A program made the position numbers and the translations under genes. Below, in pieces: positions 52,985 through 61,477 of a stretch of DNA of 64,000 bases. The DNA is taken from positions 124,001 through 188,000 of the forward strand of contig NZ_VXDB01000009.1 in the NCBI RefSeq assembly GCF_008711325.1, written 5' to 3'. This stretch comes from Roseibium sediminis (GTDB lineage Bacteria; Pseudomonadota; Alphaproteobacteria; Rhizobiales; Stappiaceae). Position 1 is the first letter of the stretch, and every line of letters starts with the position of its first letter. Below the pieces are notes generated by a model. The model worked only from the letters and a program-made list of their open reading frames with translations. It was not told the origin of the DNA and did no database searches.

Positions 52985-54229
52985 TTAGCGGATACGCTTC
53001 ACGCGGTCGGATGCAGCAGCAAGGGCTGCGTCTACGTCGGCCTGACCGAGAAGAACTTCATGGATGTTCTTCTGCAGGATGTCAGACACTTCGGTGTAGG
53101 AAGGGACCAGCGGGCGCGGATACATGACGGAGATTGACTGCTTGGCAGCGGCAATCAGGTCTTCCTGGCCTTCGGTGACTTTCGGGTTGTCATAGGACGC
53201 CTTCCAGATCGGCAGGCTGAGCTTGGAATAGTCCTCCTGGATTTCCTTCTGGGTCAGGAAGGAGATGTAGGCCCAGGCTTCGTCGGCATGCGGGCTGTTG
53301 GACGGGATGCCCAGACCCATGGAACCGTTGACGCTGGAGGCAACGGACTTGCCATCAACGCCGGGGGCAGGGGCGACCTTCACCTTGCCTGCGACCTTGC
53401 TCTCTGCCGGATCGTTGGCGAGAGCGTTCATGTAGGTCCAGTTGAGGGCAAAAGCGGCTTCGCCGTTGGAGAAGACGCGGCGGACATCTTCCTCGAAATA
53501 TTCACGCGATGCCGGGTTGGTGAGACCTTCGTCGAGCGTTGCCTTCATGAAGGAAACTGCGTCCTTGGCACCGCCCACGGTGAAGACCGGTGCGCCTTCC
53601 TCGAAGAACTTGCCGTTGTTGGCCGCCGTCAGCGTGGTGAAGTCGCAGATCATGGCTTCGGACTGGGACCAACTCCAGACCAGCGGATATTCCAGAACGC
53701 CCTTGGCCTTGATGGTGCGGGCCTGATCAGCCAGTTCGTTCCATGTCTTCGGCGGGGCGGAGATGCCCGCCTTGGAGAGAATTTCCTCGTTATAGAAGAG
53801 ATACTTCGTGTCGAGAATCCACGGCATGCCATAGCGCTTTCCGCCATACTCAACCGTCGTCCATGCGCCGTCGAATACCTGTTCGGTATAGTCAGCGGGA
53901 ATGCGATCGGTGACGTCGGTCAGGAAGCCACGGGTTGCGAATTCCGCCGGCCAGATCACGTCGAAAAGGACGACGTCATAGCCATCATCGCCAGCGCCAG
54001 AAGCGGCCACGATCTTGTCGTGCAGGGCTTCATAAGGCACGAACTCCAGATCAACGCTCACGCCCGGGTTGGCGGCTTCAAACTTCTCCGTCATGGCCTT
54101 GATGTCAGCTTCGCTGTAAGCGGCCTGGCTCATGAAAAGTGCATTTAGCTTTGTCTCTGCAGACGCTGCCTGAGCCATGGCCAAGGTTGCCATGGCGGAA
54201 CCGAACAAAAGTCTTCCCAACGATGTCAT
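52985..54229 (-). CDS. Sugar ABC transporter substrate-binding protein
   Basis: This periplasmic solute-binding protein of family 1 has 414 residues and a signal peptide (AMAQAASAETK). Markers are DVVLFDVIWPAEFATRG, the hinge region YGGKRYGMPWILDTKYLFYN and GSMGLGIPSNSPHADEAWAYISFL. Aromatic residues in the pocket region suit a sugar ligand; the presence of glk in the operon points to a glucose-containing substrate. A GGAGGG site fixes the start. It heads the operon and is divergent from a ROK repressor gene. Confidence 0.92.
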   Translation of the reverse strand: MTSLGRLLFGSAMATLAMAQAASAETKLNALFMSQAAYSEADIKAMTEKFEAANPGVSVDLEFVPYEALHDKIVAASGAGDDGYDVVLFDVIWPAEFATRGFLTDVTDRIPADYTEQVFDGAWTTVEYGGKRYGMPWILDTKYLFYNEEILSKAGISAPPKTWNELADQARTIKAKGVLEYPLVWSWSQSEAMICDFTTLTAANNGKFFEEGAPVFTVGGAKDAVSFMKATLDEGLTNPASREYFEEDVRRVFSNGEAAFALNWTYMNALANDPAESKVAGKVKVAPAPGVDGKSVASSVNGSMGLGIPSNSPHADEAWAYISFLTQKEIQEDYSKLSLPIWKASYDNPKVTEGQEDLIAAAKQSISVMYPRPLVPSYTEVSDILQKNIHEVLLGQADVDAALAAASDRVKRIR

Positions 54230-54273
54230 ATCGCCCTCCGGTTTTGATTTTTACGAGAGCAACCTATGCGTAA

Positions 54274-54306
54274 TTATTTTATTTTGTCAAATTGATATAA
54301 AAATAA
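54274..54306. promoter_or_regulatory. Candidate ROK operator in the divergent gap
   Basis: The 97-base gap between the binding-protein gene and the ROK gene is very AT-rich. It contains TTATTTT (54274-54280) mirrored by AAAATAA (54300-54306). NagC/Mlc-type ROK repressors bind AT-rich palindromes with TTT/AAA ends, so this is a plausible but unproven site. Confidence 0.4.
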
Positions 54307-54326
54307 ATTTCTGCTGTAGTGACCTC

Positions 54327-55544
54327 ATGACAGAGGCACCGAATATCACCCCGTCGTTTCGAACCAGCGGCACCAATCTCAAGCGCGCCAAAACACACAA
54401 TCACCGTGTGGTTATGGAAATCATACGCACAAGAGGGCCGATTGGGCGGACGGAAATATCTGAAATCACGTCTCTTTCCCGACAGACGGTGCAGAATATC
54501 GTGGCCGAGCTTCATCGGGGCGGCATGGTCGAAATGTCGGCTGGCAAGGCGGTCGGACGGGGGCATCCGGGCATGAACGTCCGGATCAGGGCGGACCATG
54601 CCTACAGTCTGGGATTTCACGTTGACCGGTTATCGGTAACGGCGGTGGCGTGTGACCTCATGGGCGATATCGTCTGGGAAGGGTCCGAATCGCTTCAGCA
54701 GTCTTCCTGCGAGAATGCAAATGCCTGCGTTTTGAAACTGATGGGGGAGTTCCGTCAGGCGCATGCCGATATCGGGCCAAAACTGTTTGGTGTCGGGCTT
54801 GCCGCGCCCGGGCCGTTTGAAGTGGAAAAGACAGCCACGACACATACGGACGCCGCCACTTTCAGCGAGTTCGGATCGGCGGATAATCTCTCCCGGCTTG
54901 AAGAGGCCTTGTCCCTTCCGGTCGTTCTGCAAAACGACGCATCGGCTGCGGCCCTCGGTGAGCACGTCTATGGACGGGGCAGGAACTATTCCTCCTTTGC
55001 CTTTGTGCAATTCGGAATTGGCCTTGGCGCCGGGTTTGTGCTGAATGGCGGTCTCTACGGCGGAGCGGCGAGAAATGCGGGGGAAATCGGGCACGTTTCA
55101 ATCGCGCACGATGGACCGAAATGCTTTTGCGGAAACCGGGGATGTTTGGAGCGCTATCTATCGCTTTACGCGCTTTGTGAAACTTTGGGGATTGATCCGG
55201 CTTCTCCGGAGTCCGTCCGGCAAACTGAAAAATTGTTTGACCAGAACGATCCTGCTGTTGAACGCTGGATGGAAGAGGTCGCGCCGCACATGCGGCAGAT
55301 GATCAACATGATCGAGATGATGCTGGACCCGGAAGTGATTTTTCTGGGTGGAATTATCGGAGCAGGCTTCCTTAAGGCCTTGCTGGACAAGGCGTTACCG
55401 CTTGGTTTGCGTCTTGATGGCAAGAGCGATCGGGCAGACAGGGTTCTCATCGGGACAGCGGGAGCCAAGGCAGTGGCGCTTGGGGCAACAGCCGCCGCCG
55501 TAGAGGCGCTTTACGCGCCTTCCGTATCCCAGCTGGTTCTATGA
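54327..55544 (+). CDS. ROK family transcriptional regulator
   Basis: This sugar-responsive repressor has 405 residues: an N-terminal winged helix (GPIGRTEISEITSLSRQTVQNIVAELHRGG) and a ROK domain. It has PVVLQNDASAAALGEHVYG, the glycine-rich GIGLGAGFVLNGGLYGGA and the zinc-binding motif GPKCFCGNRGCLERYLS. It is divergent from the sugar ABC operon, its likely target. The start at 54327 is behind a weak ribosome-binding site; an upstream frame from 54177 overlaps the divergent gene and is unlikely. Confidence 0.9.
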   Translation: MTEAPNITPSFRTSGTNLKRAKTHNHRVVMEIIRTRGPIGRTEISEITSLSRQTVQNIVAELHRGGMVEMSAGKAVGRGHPGMNVRIRADHAYSLGFHVDRLSVTAVACDLMGDIVWEGSESLQQSSCENANACVLKLMGEFRQAHADIGPKLFGVGLAAPGPFEVEKTATTHTDAATFSEFGSADNLSRLEEALSLPVVLQNDASAAALGEHVYGRGRNYSSFAFVQFGIGLGAGFVLNGGLYGGAARNAGEIGHVSIAHDGPKCFCGNRGCLERYLSLYALCETLGIDPASPESVRQTEKLFDQNDPAVERWMEEVAPHMRQMINMIEMMLDPEVIFLGGIIGAGFLKALLDKALPLGLRLDGKSDRADRVLIGTAGAKAVALGATAAAVEALYAPSVSQLVL

Positions 55545-55554
55545 GGTTGGTATC

Positions 55555-56034
55555 GTGACAAGAGATGACATTCGTCCCGGAGAAGTGGTTGCAGACGTGC
55601 AGCCGAAACAGGACGCTCACGTCCGCTTCATCGGCAAGATCCATACGCCGTTCTTCACCAGAGGAGAGTGCCCAAGGCAGGGGACGCAAGATGGGCCCGA
55701 GTGCATTCTTGAACTTGACGAGGAGTGGGTGCCGGCTCTGAAAGGGGTAGAGGCTTATGACCAGCTTGAGGTGCTATACTGGCTTGATCAGGCTGCGCGG
55801 GACTTTCTTTTGCAAACGCCCAAGGGCAAGGGCAAGCCTTATGGCACATTTGCCCTAAGATCGCCCAACAGGCCTAACCCGATTGGCACATCCATCGTGC
55901 GTCTTGAGCGCATAAGCGGTCGGAAGGTGCATGTCCGGGGGCTTGATTGCATCGATGGCACCCCTCTGCTTGATATCAAGCCTTATCGGGGTGAAAGCCT
56001 GCCCAAAATCCCGCATCTGGATTTTGGGACTTAG
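55555..56034 (+). CDS. trmO: TrmO-like tRNA (N6-threonylcarbamoyl-A37) N6-methyltransferase
   Basis: This is a TsaA/TrmO-family SAM-dependent enzyme that methylates t6A37 in certain tRNAs. The 159-residue product is a single beta-barrel domain with RFIGKIHTPF, the ECPRQG segment, FALRSPNRPNPIG and the LDCIDGTPLLDIKPY signature. It is shorter than E. coli TrmO, lacking its C-terminal domain, as in many bacteria. It starts with GTG 10 bases after the ROK gene and is convergent with fumC. Confidence 0.85.
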   Translation: MTRDDIRPGEVVADVQPKQDAHVRFIGKIHTPFFTRGECPRQGTQDGPECILELDEEWVPALKGVEAYDQLEVLYWLDQAARDFLLQTPKGKGKPYGTFALRSPNRPNPIGTSIVRLERISGRKVHVRGLDCIDGTPLLDIKPYRGESLPKIPHLDFGT

Positions 56035-56048
56035 GGCATTTCCGGGCT

Positions 56049-57440
56049 CTAGTCAGACGGACTGATCATCTGTCGCGGCTGGACCAGCCGGTCAAACTCT
56101 TCGTTGGTTACATATCCAAGGCGCAGCGCCTCTTCACGCAAGGACGTGCCGTTCTTGTGTGCCGTTTTCGCGATTTCCGTTGCCTTGTCATAGCCGATTG
56201 CCGGAGCGAGCGCCGTGACAAGCATCAGCGAGCGCTCCATCAAATTGGTGATATTGGCTTCATTCGCCACAATTCCGGCAACGCAGCGATCCGCAAAACT
56301 GCGTGAGGCATCAGCCAGCAGGCGGATCGATTGCAGCATGGCATTTACCATGACCGGCTTGTAGACATTCAGTTCAAAATGCCCCTGACTTCCCGCAAAG
56401 CCTATCGTGGCATTGTTGCCGTGAACTTGCGTGCAGACCATGGTCAACGCCTCGCACTGTGTCGGGTTGACCTTTCCGGGCATGATCGAGGACCCCGGCT
56501 CGTTTTCCGGCAAGGAGAGTTCTCCAAGGCCGGACCTTGGACCTGACCCCAGCAGGCGGATGTCATTGGCAATCTTGAACAGGGACATGGCAACCGTGTT
56601 CAGCGCTCCATGTGCATGGACATAGGCATCATGGGCGGCCAGTGCCTCGAATTTGTTGGGAGCGGTGCGAAACGGCAAGCCGGTTATGTTCGAAACTTCT
56701 TCGGCAAACTTTTCGGCAAAGCCCGTCTTTGTATTCAGGCCGGTGCCGACTGCGGTTCCCCCTTGCGCCAGTTCAAGAAGGCCTTCAAGCGTGGTTTTGA
56801 TGCGGCCTATTCCGTTCTCGACCTGCGCGGCATAACCACCGAACTCCTGTCCAAGGGTCAGGGGCGTTGCATCCTGCGTATGCGTCCGGCCAATCTTCAC
56901 GATGTGAGACCACGTATCGGACTTCTGCTTGAGCGTGGTCTTCAGATGTGTGAGGGCAGGGAGCAGCTTTTCGACAATTTCCCGCGCCGCGGCAATGTGC
57001 ATCGCGGTTGGAAACGTATCGTTGGAAGACTGGCTCATGTTGCAGTGATCATTGGGATGAACGGGCGACTTGCTGCCGATCTTGCCGCCCAGAATTTCTA
57101 TTGCCCGATTGGCAATTACCTCATTGGCGTTCATGTTTGACTGGGTGCCGGACCCAGTCTGCCAGACTGAGAGTGGAAAGTTGTCGTCAAATCGTCCTTC
57201 GGCGACTTCGTTGGCCGCTTCTTCGATGGCGTCGGCAAGCCTGGGATCGAGTTTGCCTTGCGCCTTGTTGGTTCTCGCGGCCGCCTGTTTGATGATGCCG
57301 AGTGCATGCACCAGTGGTGTCGGCATCTTCTCATCGCCAATCGGGAAGTTGATCAGGGAACGCGCTGTCTGTGCGCCGAAATACTTGTCTTCCGGTATTT
57401 CCAGCGCTCCGAAGGAATCTGTCTCGGTTCTTGTTTTCAC
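56049..57440 (-). CDS. fumC: Fumarase, class II
   Basis: This is the iron-independent fumarate hydratase of the TCA cycle, which interconverts fumarate and malate. The 463-residue product has family length and shows the signature [15 protein letters not shown], the [22 protein letters not shown] active-site region and [18 protein letters not shown]. Translation starts at a GTG (57440) behind GGAAGG. It stands as a single gene, convergent with trmO and divergent from the LacI regulator gene. Confidence 0.96.
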   Translation of the reverse strand: MKTRTETDSFGALEIPEDKYFGAQTARSLINFPIGDEKMPTPLVHALGIIKQAAARTNKAQGKLDPRLADAIEEAANEVAEGRFDDNFPLSVWQTGSGTQSNMNANEVIANRAIEILGGKIGSKSPVHPNDHCNMSQSSNDTFPTAMHIAAAREIVEKLLPALTHLKTTLKQKSDTWSHIVKIGRTHTQDATPLTLGQEFGGYAAQVENGIGRIKTTLEGLLELAQGGTAVGTGLNTKTGFAEKFAEEVSNITGLPFRTAPNKFEALAAHDAYVHAHGALNTVAMSLFKIANDIRLLGSGPRSGLGELSLPENEPGSSIMPGKVNPTQCEALTMVCTQVHGNNATIGFAGSQGHFELNVYKPVMVNAMLQSIRLLADASRSFADRCVAGIVANEANITNLMERSLMLVTALAPAIGYDKATEIAKTAHKNGTSLREEALRLGYVTNEEFDRLVQPRQMISPSD

Positions 57441-57669
57441 AGTTCTGTCCTTCCACTGAAATCCGCCTGTTCAGCCAATAGGTATGCGTAAAATTCTCAA
57501 GCGTCTACAGACGTTTGCGTGAACAACTCTCGCGAATTGGAGGGCTGTGAACCACTTTACCGAATGGCTATTTGTCTTCGAAGACGTGACGCAGAGATCG
57601 ATCGGTGAATGCTGCCGTTTGTCCGGGTAGTTCAAACAGTCATCAGCGACAGTGTGAAAATACCACTTG

Positions 57670-57685
57670 CCGAAACCGGTTTCGG
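57670..57685. promoter_or_regulatory. LacI-family operator CCGAAACCGGTTTCGG
   Basis: This perfect 16-bp palindrome with the central CG dyad typical of LacI-family operators lies 36 bases before the lacI-type gene and could mediate autoregulation of the whole operon. The rest of the 280-base gap to fumC shows no gene. Confidence 0.7.
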
Positions 57686-57720
57686 AACCTTGAATAATCT
57701 TCATTGGGAGGAAAGCTGTC

Positions 57721-58842
57721 TTGGAAACACGGGTTCACAAGGTCAGGTCTGATGTTCGGCGGCATCGGGTGACAATAAATGATGTTGCTCGTGAGCTCGG
57801 CATGACCAAGAGCACGGTCAGCCGGGCGCTCAACGGTTATCCCGATATATCCGAAAGCACCCAATTGCGTGTTCGAGAGGCGGCGCAGTCGCTCGGGTAT
57901 CGGCCACTTGCCAATGCGCAGGCGATCCGAACCGGTCGGCTCCGGGCAATCGGTCTGGTCCTGCAGCTGAACGAGCACGATCGTCATCGTCCGTTTCTGG
58001 CAGACTTTCTGGCCGGTATTTCGGAAGCTGCCTCTGCAGCGGACTGGACGATCACCGTGGCGACGGCAACCAGTGATGAGGACACACTGCGGCTGTTGTG
58101 CAAACTTGCCGACGAGCACAAGGCTGATGGTTTCATCGTTCCCCGTACGCTTTGGGATGACCGCCGCGTCACGTTCCTTCGCGAAGCGCATGTTCCCTTT
58201 GTGCTGTATGGCCGTACCGGCAACTCCGATGGCTGCGCCTGGTTTGATATTGCGAGTGAAACGGCGACCCAGAATGCGGTGGAGCTTCTGCATGATCTTG
58301 GCCATCGGCGGATCGGGTTCATTCCGGGTGGACGCCAATACACCTATTCGCGGCTGCGGCTTGAGGGGTACAAGGCGGGCCTGAAGCGGGTCGGTATTCC
58401 ATTTGATCCGGACATGGTGTCACGGTCGGCGCTGAATCCGGACGAGGGAGGCGAGGCGGTTGTTCAGCTTTTGTCTCTTAAGCAACCGCCCACTGCCATT
58501 GTCAGTTCGATAGATCGTGCGGCCCTTGGGGCCTATGCAGCAGCGCGCAAGTGCGGGCTTCAGATCGGTTCTGACATTTCCCTGATTTCTTATGACGGGA
58601 TCGAGGAGGGTGAGTTGATGACACCCGCCCTGACAACGTTTTCTGCAGATGTGCATTTGGCAGGTGTCCGACTGACGGAACTGCTCATCAAACGGATCAA
58701 TGGTGTTCCGCCGGAAGCCCTTCGCGAACTCAGACCGGCGACTTTTGTTGCCCGTCAATCGCATGGGCCGATGACGCGGACGCCGGAGGAGATCGCCGCG
58801 ATCGTTTCGCGGGCGAAGAATAAAGTGGAGGAAAAACAATGA
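57721..58842 (+). CDS. LacI family transcriptional regulator
   Basis: This sugar-responsive repressor of 373 residues has an N-terminal helix-turn-helix and hinge (VTINDVARELGMTKSTVSRALNGYPDISE, then LGYRPLANAQAIRTGR) and a periplasmic-binding-protein-like sensor (ELLHDLGHRRIGFIPGG, SLISYDGIEEGELMTPALTT). It resembles AglR-type regulators of alpha-glucoside uptake. Translation starts with TTG at 57721, 6 bases after GGGAGGAAA. The stop overlaps the binding-protein start by four bases, so it leads the ABC operon. Confidence 0.9.
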   Translation: METRVHKVRSDVRRHRVTINDVARELGMTKSTVSRALNGYPDISESTQLRVREAAQSLGYRPLANAQAIRTGRLRAIGLVLQLNEHDRHRPFLADFLAGISEAASAADWTITVATATSDEDTLRLLCKLADEHKADGFIVPRTLWDDRRVTFLREAHVPFVLYGRTGNSDGCAWFDIASETATQNAVELLHDLGHRRIGFIPGGRQYTYSRLRLEGYKAGLKRVGIPFDPDMVSRSALNPDEGGEAVVQLLSLKQPPTAIVSSIDRAALGAYAAARKCGLQIGSDISLISYDGIEEGELMTPALTTFSADVHLAGVRLTELLIKRINGVPPEALRELRPATFVARQSHGPMTRTPEEIAAIVSRAKNKVEEKQ

Positions 58843-60185
58843 CCTATTTCAGCAAGTTGCTGGCATCGACCGCTCTGGTCCTGCCATTGACACTCGCCAT
58901 GGCCCAGGCGGATACAATCCGCTTCTGGACCACCGAAGAACAACCCGAACGCCTTGCCAAGCAGCAGGAAATGGCTGCGGACTTTGAAAAGAAAACCGGT
59001 ACGGCTGTTGAAGTTATCCCGGTTAGCGAGAGTGATCTTGGCACCCGGACAACAGCCGCCTTCGCTGCAGGCGATCTGCCGGACGTGATCTATCACACCT
59101 TGCAATATGCACTGCCTTGGGCTGAGGCAGGCATTCTGGACACCGAAGCTGCCACGGAAGTTGTCGCCGCTCTTGGCAAGGACACGTTTGCTCAGGGCGC
59201 TCTGGCGATGGCAACCTTTGAAGGCGATTATGCTTCGGTTCCGGTCGATGGCTGGACGCAGATGATCGTCTATCGGAAGGACCTATTCGACGCCAATGGT
59301 CTTGCTGCGCCGACCTCATACGCTGCAGTGGAAGCTGCGCTGGAGAAACTTCACAACCCGCCTGAAATGTTCGGTTTTGTTGCCGCAACCAAGGTGGATG
59401 AGAATTTCATGAGCCAGGTTCTGGAGCATGTGTTCCTTGCCAATGGCGTGTCGCCGGTAGCCAGTGGCGGATTTGCGCCGCTTGATGAAGCCAAGACCAT
59501 CGAGGTTCTGGACTTCTACAAGAAGCTGGCCAAGGCCTCGCCTCCCGGTGATCTCTACTGGAAGCAGTCGCGCGAGCTTTATTTTGCAGGCGATGCCGCC
59601 ATGATCATCTGGTCACCGTTCATTCTGGACGAACTGGCCGGTCTTCGCGACAGCGCGCCGCCGACAATCAACGATGATCCGACCTCAACGGAACTTGCGT
59701 CCAAGACCGGCATCGTGACGAACTTCTCCGGTCCGTCCAACGAGGCTGGTGCGGCCTGGGGCGACATTCGCTATTTCGGCATTACGTCCGATGCGGATAC
59801 GGATGCTGCGATGGAGTTCGTCAAATACTCCATGGACGAAGGCTACACCCAAACACTCTCCATCGCGCCTGAGGGCAAGTTCCCGGTCCGTCGCGGCACC
59901 AGCGACAACCCGACTGCGTTCACCGAAGCCTGGTCGAAATTGCCGGTTGGCGTGGATCGCAAGGCACCGCTTGGCGATCTCTATGCACAGGAGATGATCG
60001 ACGAGATTGTTGGCGGGCTTGATGTTGCCCAGCGCTGGGGCGTTGCCGATGGTCAGCTGAGCCTTGCGTCCAAGATCATCAACAGCCAGGTGATCAACCG
60101 TGTGGTTCGCCAATATATTGATGGTGAACTGGATGGTCCTGCAGCGGTCGCAGCCATGAACGACCAGCTTTCCAAGGTCGAGTAA
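58839..60185 (+). CDS. ABC transporter substrate-binding protein (glycoside type)
   Basis: This periplasmic family-1 solute-binding protein has 448 residues and a signal peptide (LPLTLAMAQADT). Markers include KTGTAVEVIPV, AFAAGDLPDVIYHTLQYALPW, VDGWTQMIVYRKDLFDANGL and a domain with YFAGDAAMIIWSPFILDELAG. It belongs to the operon lacI-SBP-permease-permease-GH63-ATPase, so the ligand is probably the glycoside cleaved by the downstream hydrolase. A hairpin separates it from the permease genes. Confidence 0.9.
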   Translation: MTYFSKLLASTALVLPLTLAMAQADTIRFWTTEEQPERLAKQQEMAADFEKKTGTAVEVIPVSESDLGTRTTAAFAAGDLPDVIYHTLQYALPWAEAGILDTEAATEVVAALGKDTFAQGALAMATFEGDYASVPVDGWTQMIVYRKDLFDANGLAAPTSYAAVEAALEKLHNPPEMFGFVAATKVDENFMSQVLEHVFLANGVSPVASGGFAPLDEAKTIEVLDFYKKLAKASPPGDLYWKQSRELYFAGDAAMIIWSPFILDELAGLRDSAPPTINDDPTSTELASKTGIVTNFSGPSNEAGAAWGDIRYFGITSDADTDAAMEFVKYSMDEGYTQTLSIAPEGKFPVRRGTSDNPTAFTEAWSKLPVGVDRKAPLGDLYAQEMIDEIVGGLDVAQRWGVADGQLSLASKIINSQVINRVVRQYIDGELDGPAAVAAMNDQLSKVE

Positions 60186-60194
60186 GCCCATATG

Positions 60195-60223
60195 GTTCCC
60201 TCGGGTGTTTGCCCGGGGGGAAC
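60195..60223 (+). terminator. Intra-operon hairpin after the binding-protein gene
   Basis: GTTCCC (60195-60200) pairs with GGGAAC (60218-60223) and an inner CGGG pairs with CCCG. The structure sits 9 bases after the stop and just before the permease start. It probably limits expression of the membrane components relative to the binding protein. Confidence 0.5.
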
Positions 60224-60235
60224 TCGCTACGGATC

Positions 60236-61477
60236 ATGCTCATGTCTGTTTCATCTCTTCCGCCAGTCGGGACCACCCCACTGGCGCGGCGAGAGGCACG
60301 TCTGGCGTGGGGGCTTCTTGCACCTACAATCATCAGCGTGGCGCTTGTCGTTGTTCTGCCTTTGCTTGCGATCTTCTGGATCAGCGTCAAACCCATTGGT
60401 CTGGCTGACCTTCGCCCGCCGCAGCCGCTCCTGAAGGAAGCGCTTCGCGGGAGTGGGGAAGATCTGCGCATTGAGTATCGTCTCAGGAATTCCAGTCAGG
60501 ACAAACCCATTCGCGATGTGGTGCTGACTGATACGATCCCGGACAGTGTCACCATTTCTGGCGACTTGCCGGATGGCTGTACCGTCTCGGGGCAGACCTT
60601 GCGCTGTGTGTTTGAGGAACTGGAAGGCGGCTATAACGAGCGCATCCGGATATCCGTTTCAACCACGGACAAGGACGCAGCGGAACAGGCGCTTGAAGCC
60701 AGCGAGCCGAGGGTGAGCGGAGACGCGGACAGCATCCTGACCAATGCGACTTTTACTTTCGACAATTTCATTCGGGTTTTTGATGGCGAAGAATTCAGTC
60801 AGGTTCTCGGGGTCACCCTGTTCTACACTGTCTTCGGCACAATCGGCGCGCTTGTCGTTGGTCTCTTTGCCGCTCTGCTCTTGAACAAGTCCTTCAAGGG
60901 GTAGGGGATTTTGCGGGGGCTCTACCTCTTTCCCTATGTCGCCCCGGTCATCGCGGTCGCCTTTTCATGGCTCATTCTTTTCGATCCGTTTTCGGGCAGC
61001 GCCAATGCGCTTCTTGTGCAAATGGGTATGACGGACAGCGCGATCAATTTCTTCGGCGAACGGCCGCTTGCGCTCATCATGGTCACGGTTTTCGAAATCT
61101 GGCGTTATTTCCCGCTGTCCTTCCTGTTCATTCTTGCGCGCATGCAAAGCATCGACAGCGACATGTACGAGGCTGCCGACATGGATGGCGCTAGTCCGTT
61201 CCAGAAGTTCTGGTATCTCAGCCTGCCGCAGCTTTTGGGTATCCTGTCGGTCCTGTTCCTGCTGCGCTTCATCTGGACGTTCAACAAGTTTGACGACATT
61301 TTCCTGCTGACCGGTGGAAATGCCGGGACGCGGACCTTGACCGTCGACGTCTATGAGCAGGCCTTCGCGATTTCCAATATCGGTGCAGGGGCGGCAGTTG
61401 CGGTCATCATCTTCAGCTGCCTGCTGTTCTTCTCGTTTTTCTTCCTGAAATACGTCAGCCGGGAGGAAGGGCTATGA
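60236..61477 (+). pseudogene. Sugar ABC permease with DUF11-like insertion, split by an in-frame TAG
   Basis: One reading frame of about 414 codons encodes a MalF-type permease but is interrupted by TAG at 60902-60904. The upstream part (to 60904) has the first transmembrane helix (LLAPTIISVALVVVLPLLAIFW), then an exported insertion of roughly 110 residues resembling DUF11/Ig-like domains (LRIEYRLRNSSQDKPIRDV, DTIPDSVTISGDLPDGC, TLRCVFEELEGGYNERIRI), then a second helix ending LLLNKSFKG. After the stop the same frame continues GILRGLYLFPYVAPVIAVAF through four more helices and the EAA loop YEAADMDGASPFQKFWYLS to 61477. A single base change (for example CAG or GAG to TAG) explains the break. 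If real it should disable the transporter unless read through; a sequencing error or re-initiation at the TTG/GTG-like codons after the stop are alternatives. The start could be 60236 or 60242. Confidence 0.85.
60902..60904 (+). other. In-frame amber codon inside the permease frame
   Basis: TAG lies between AAG-GGG and GGG-ATT-TTG-CGG in the frame shared by both halves of the permease. The adjacent second-permease gene still overlaps the end of this frame by four bases, so operon structure is otherwise intact. Confidence 0.9.
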
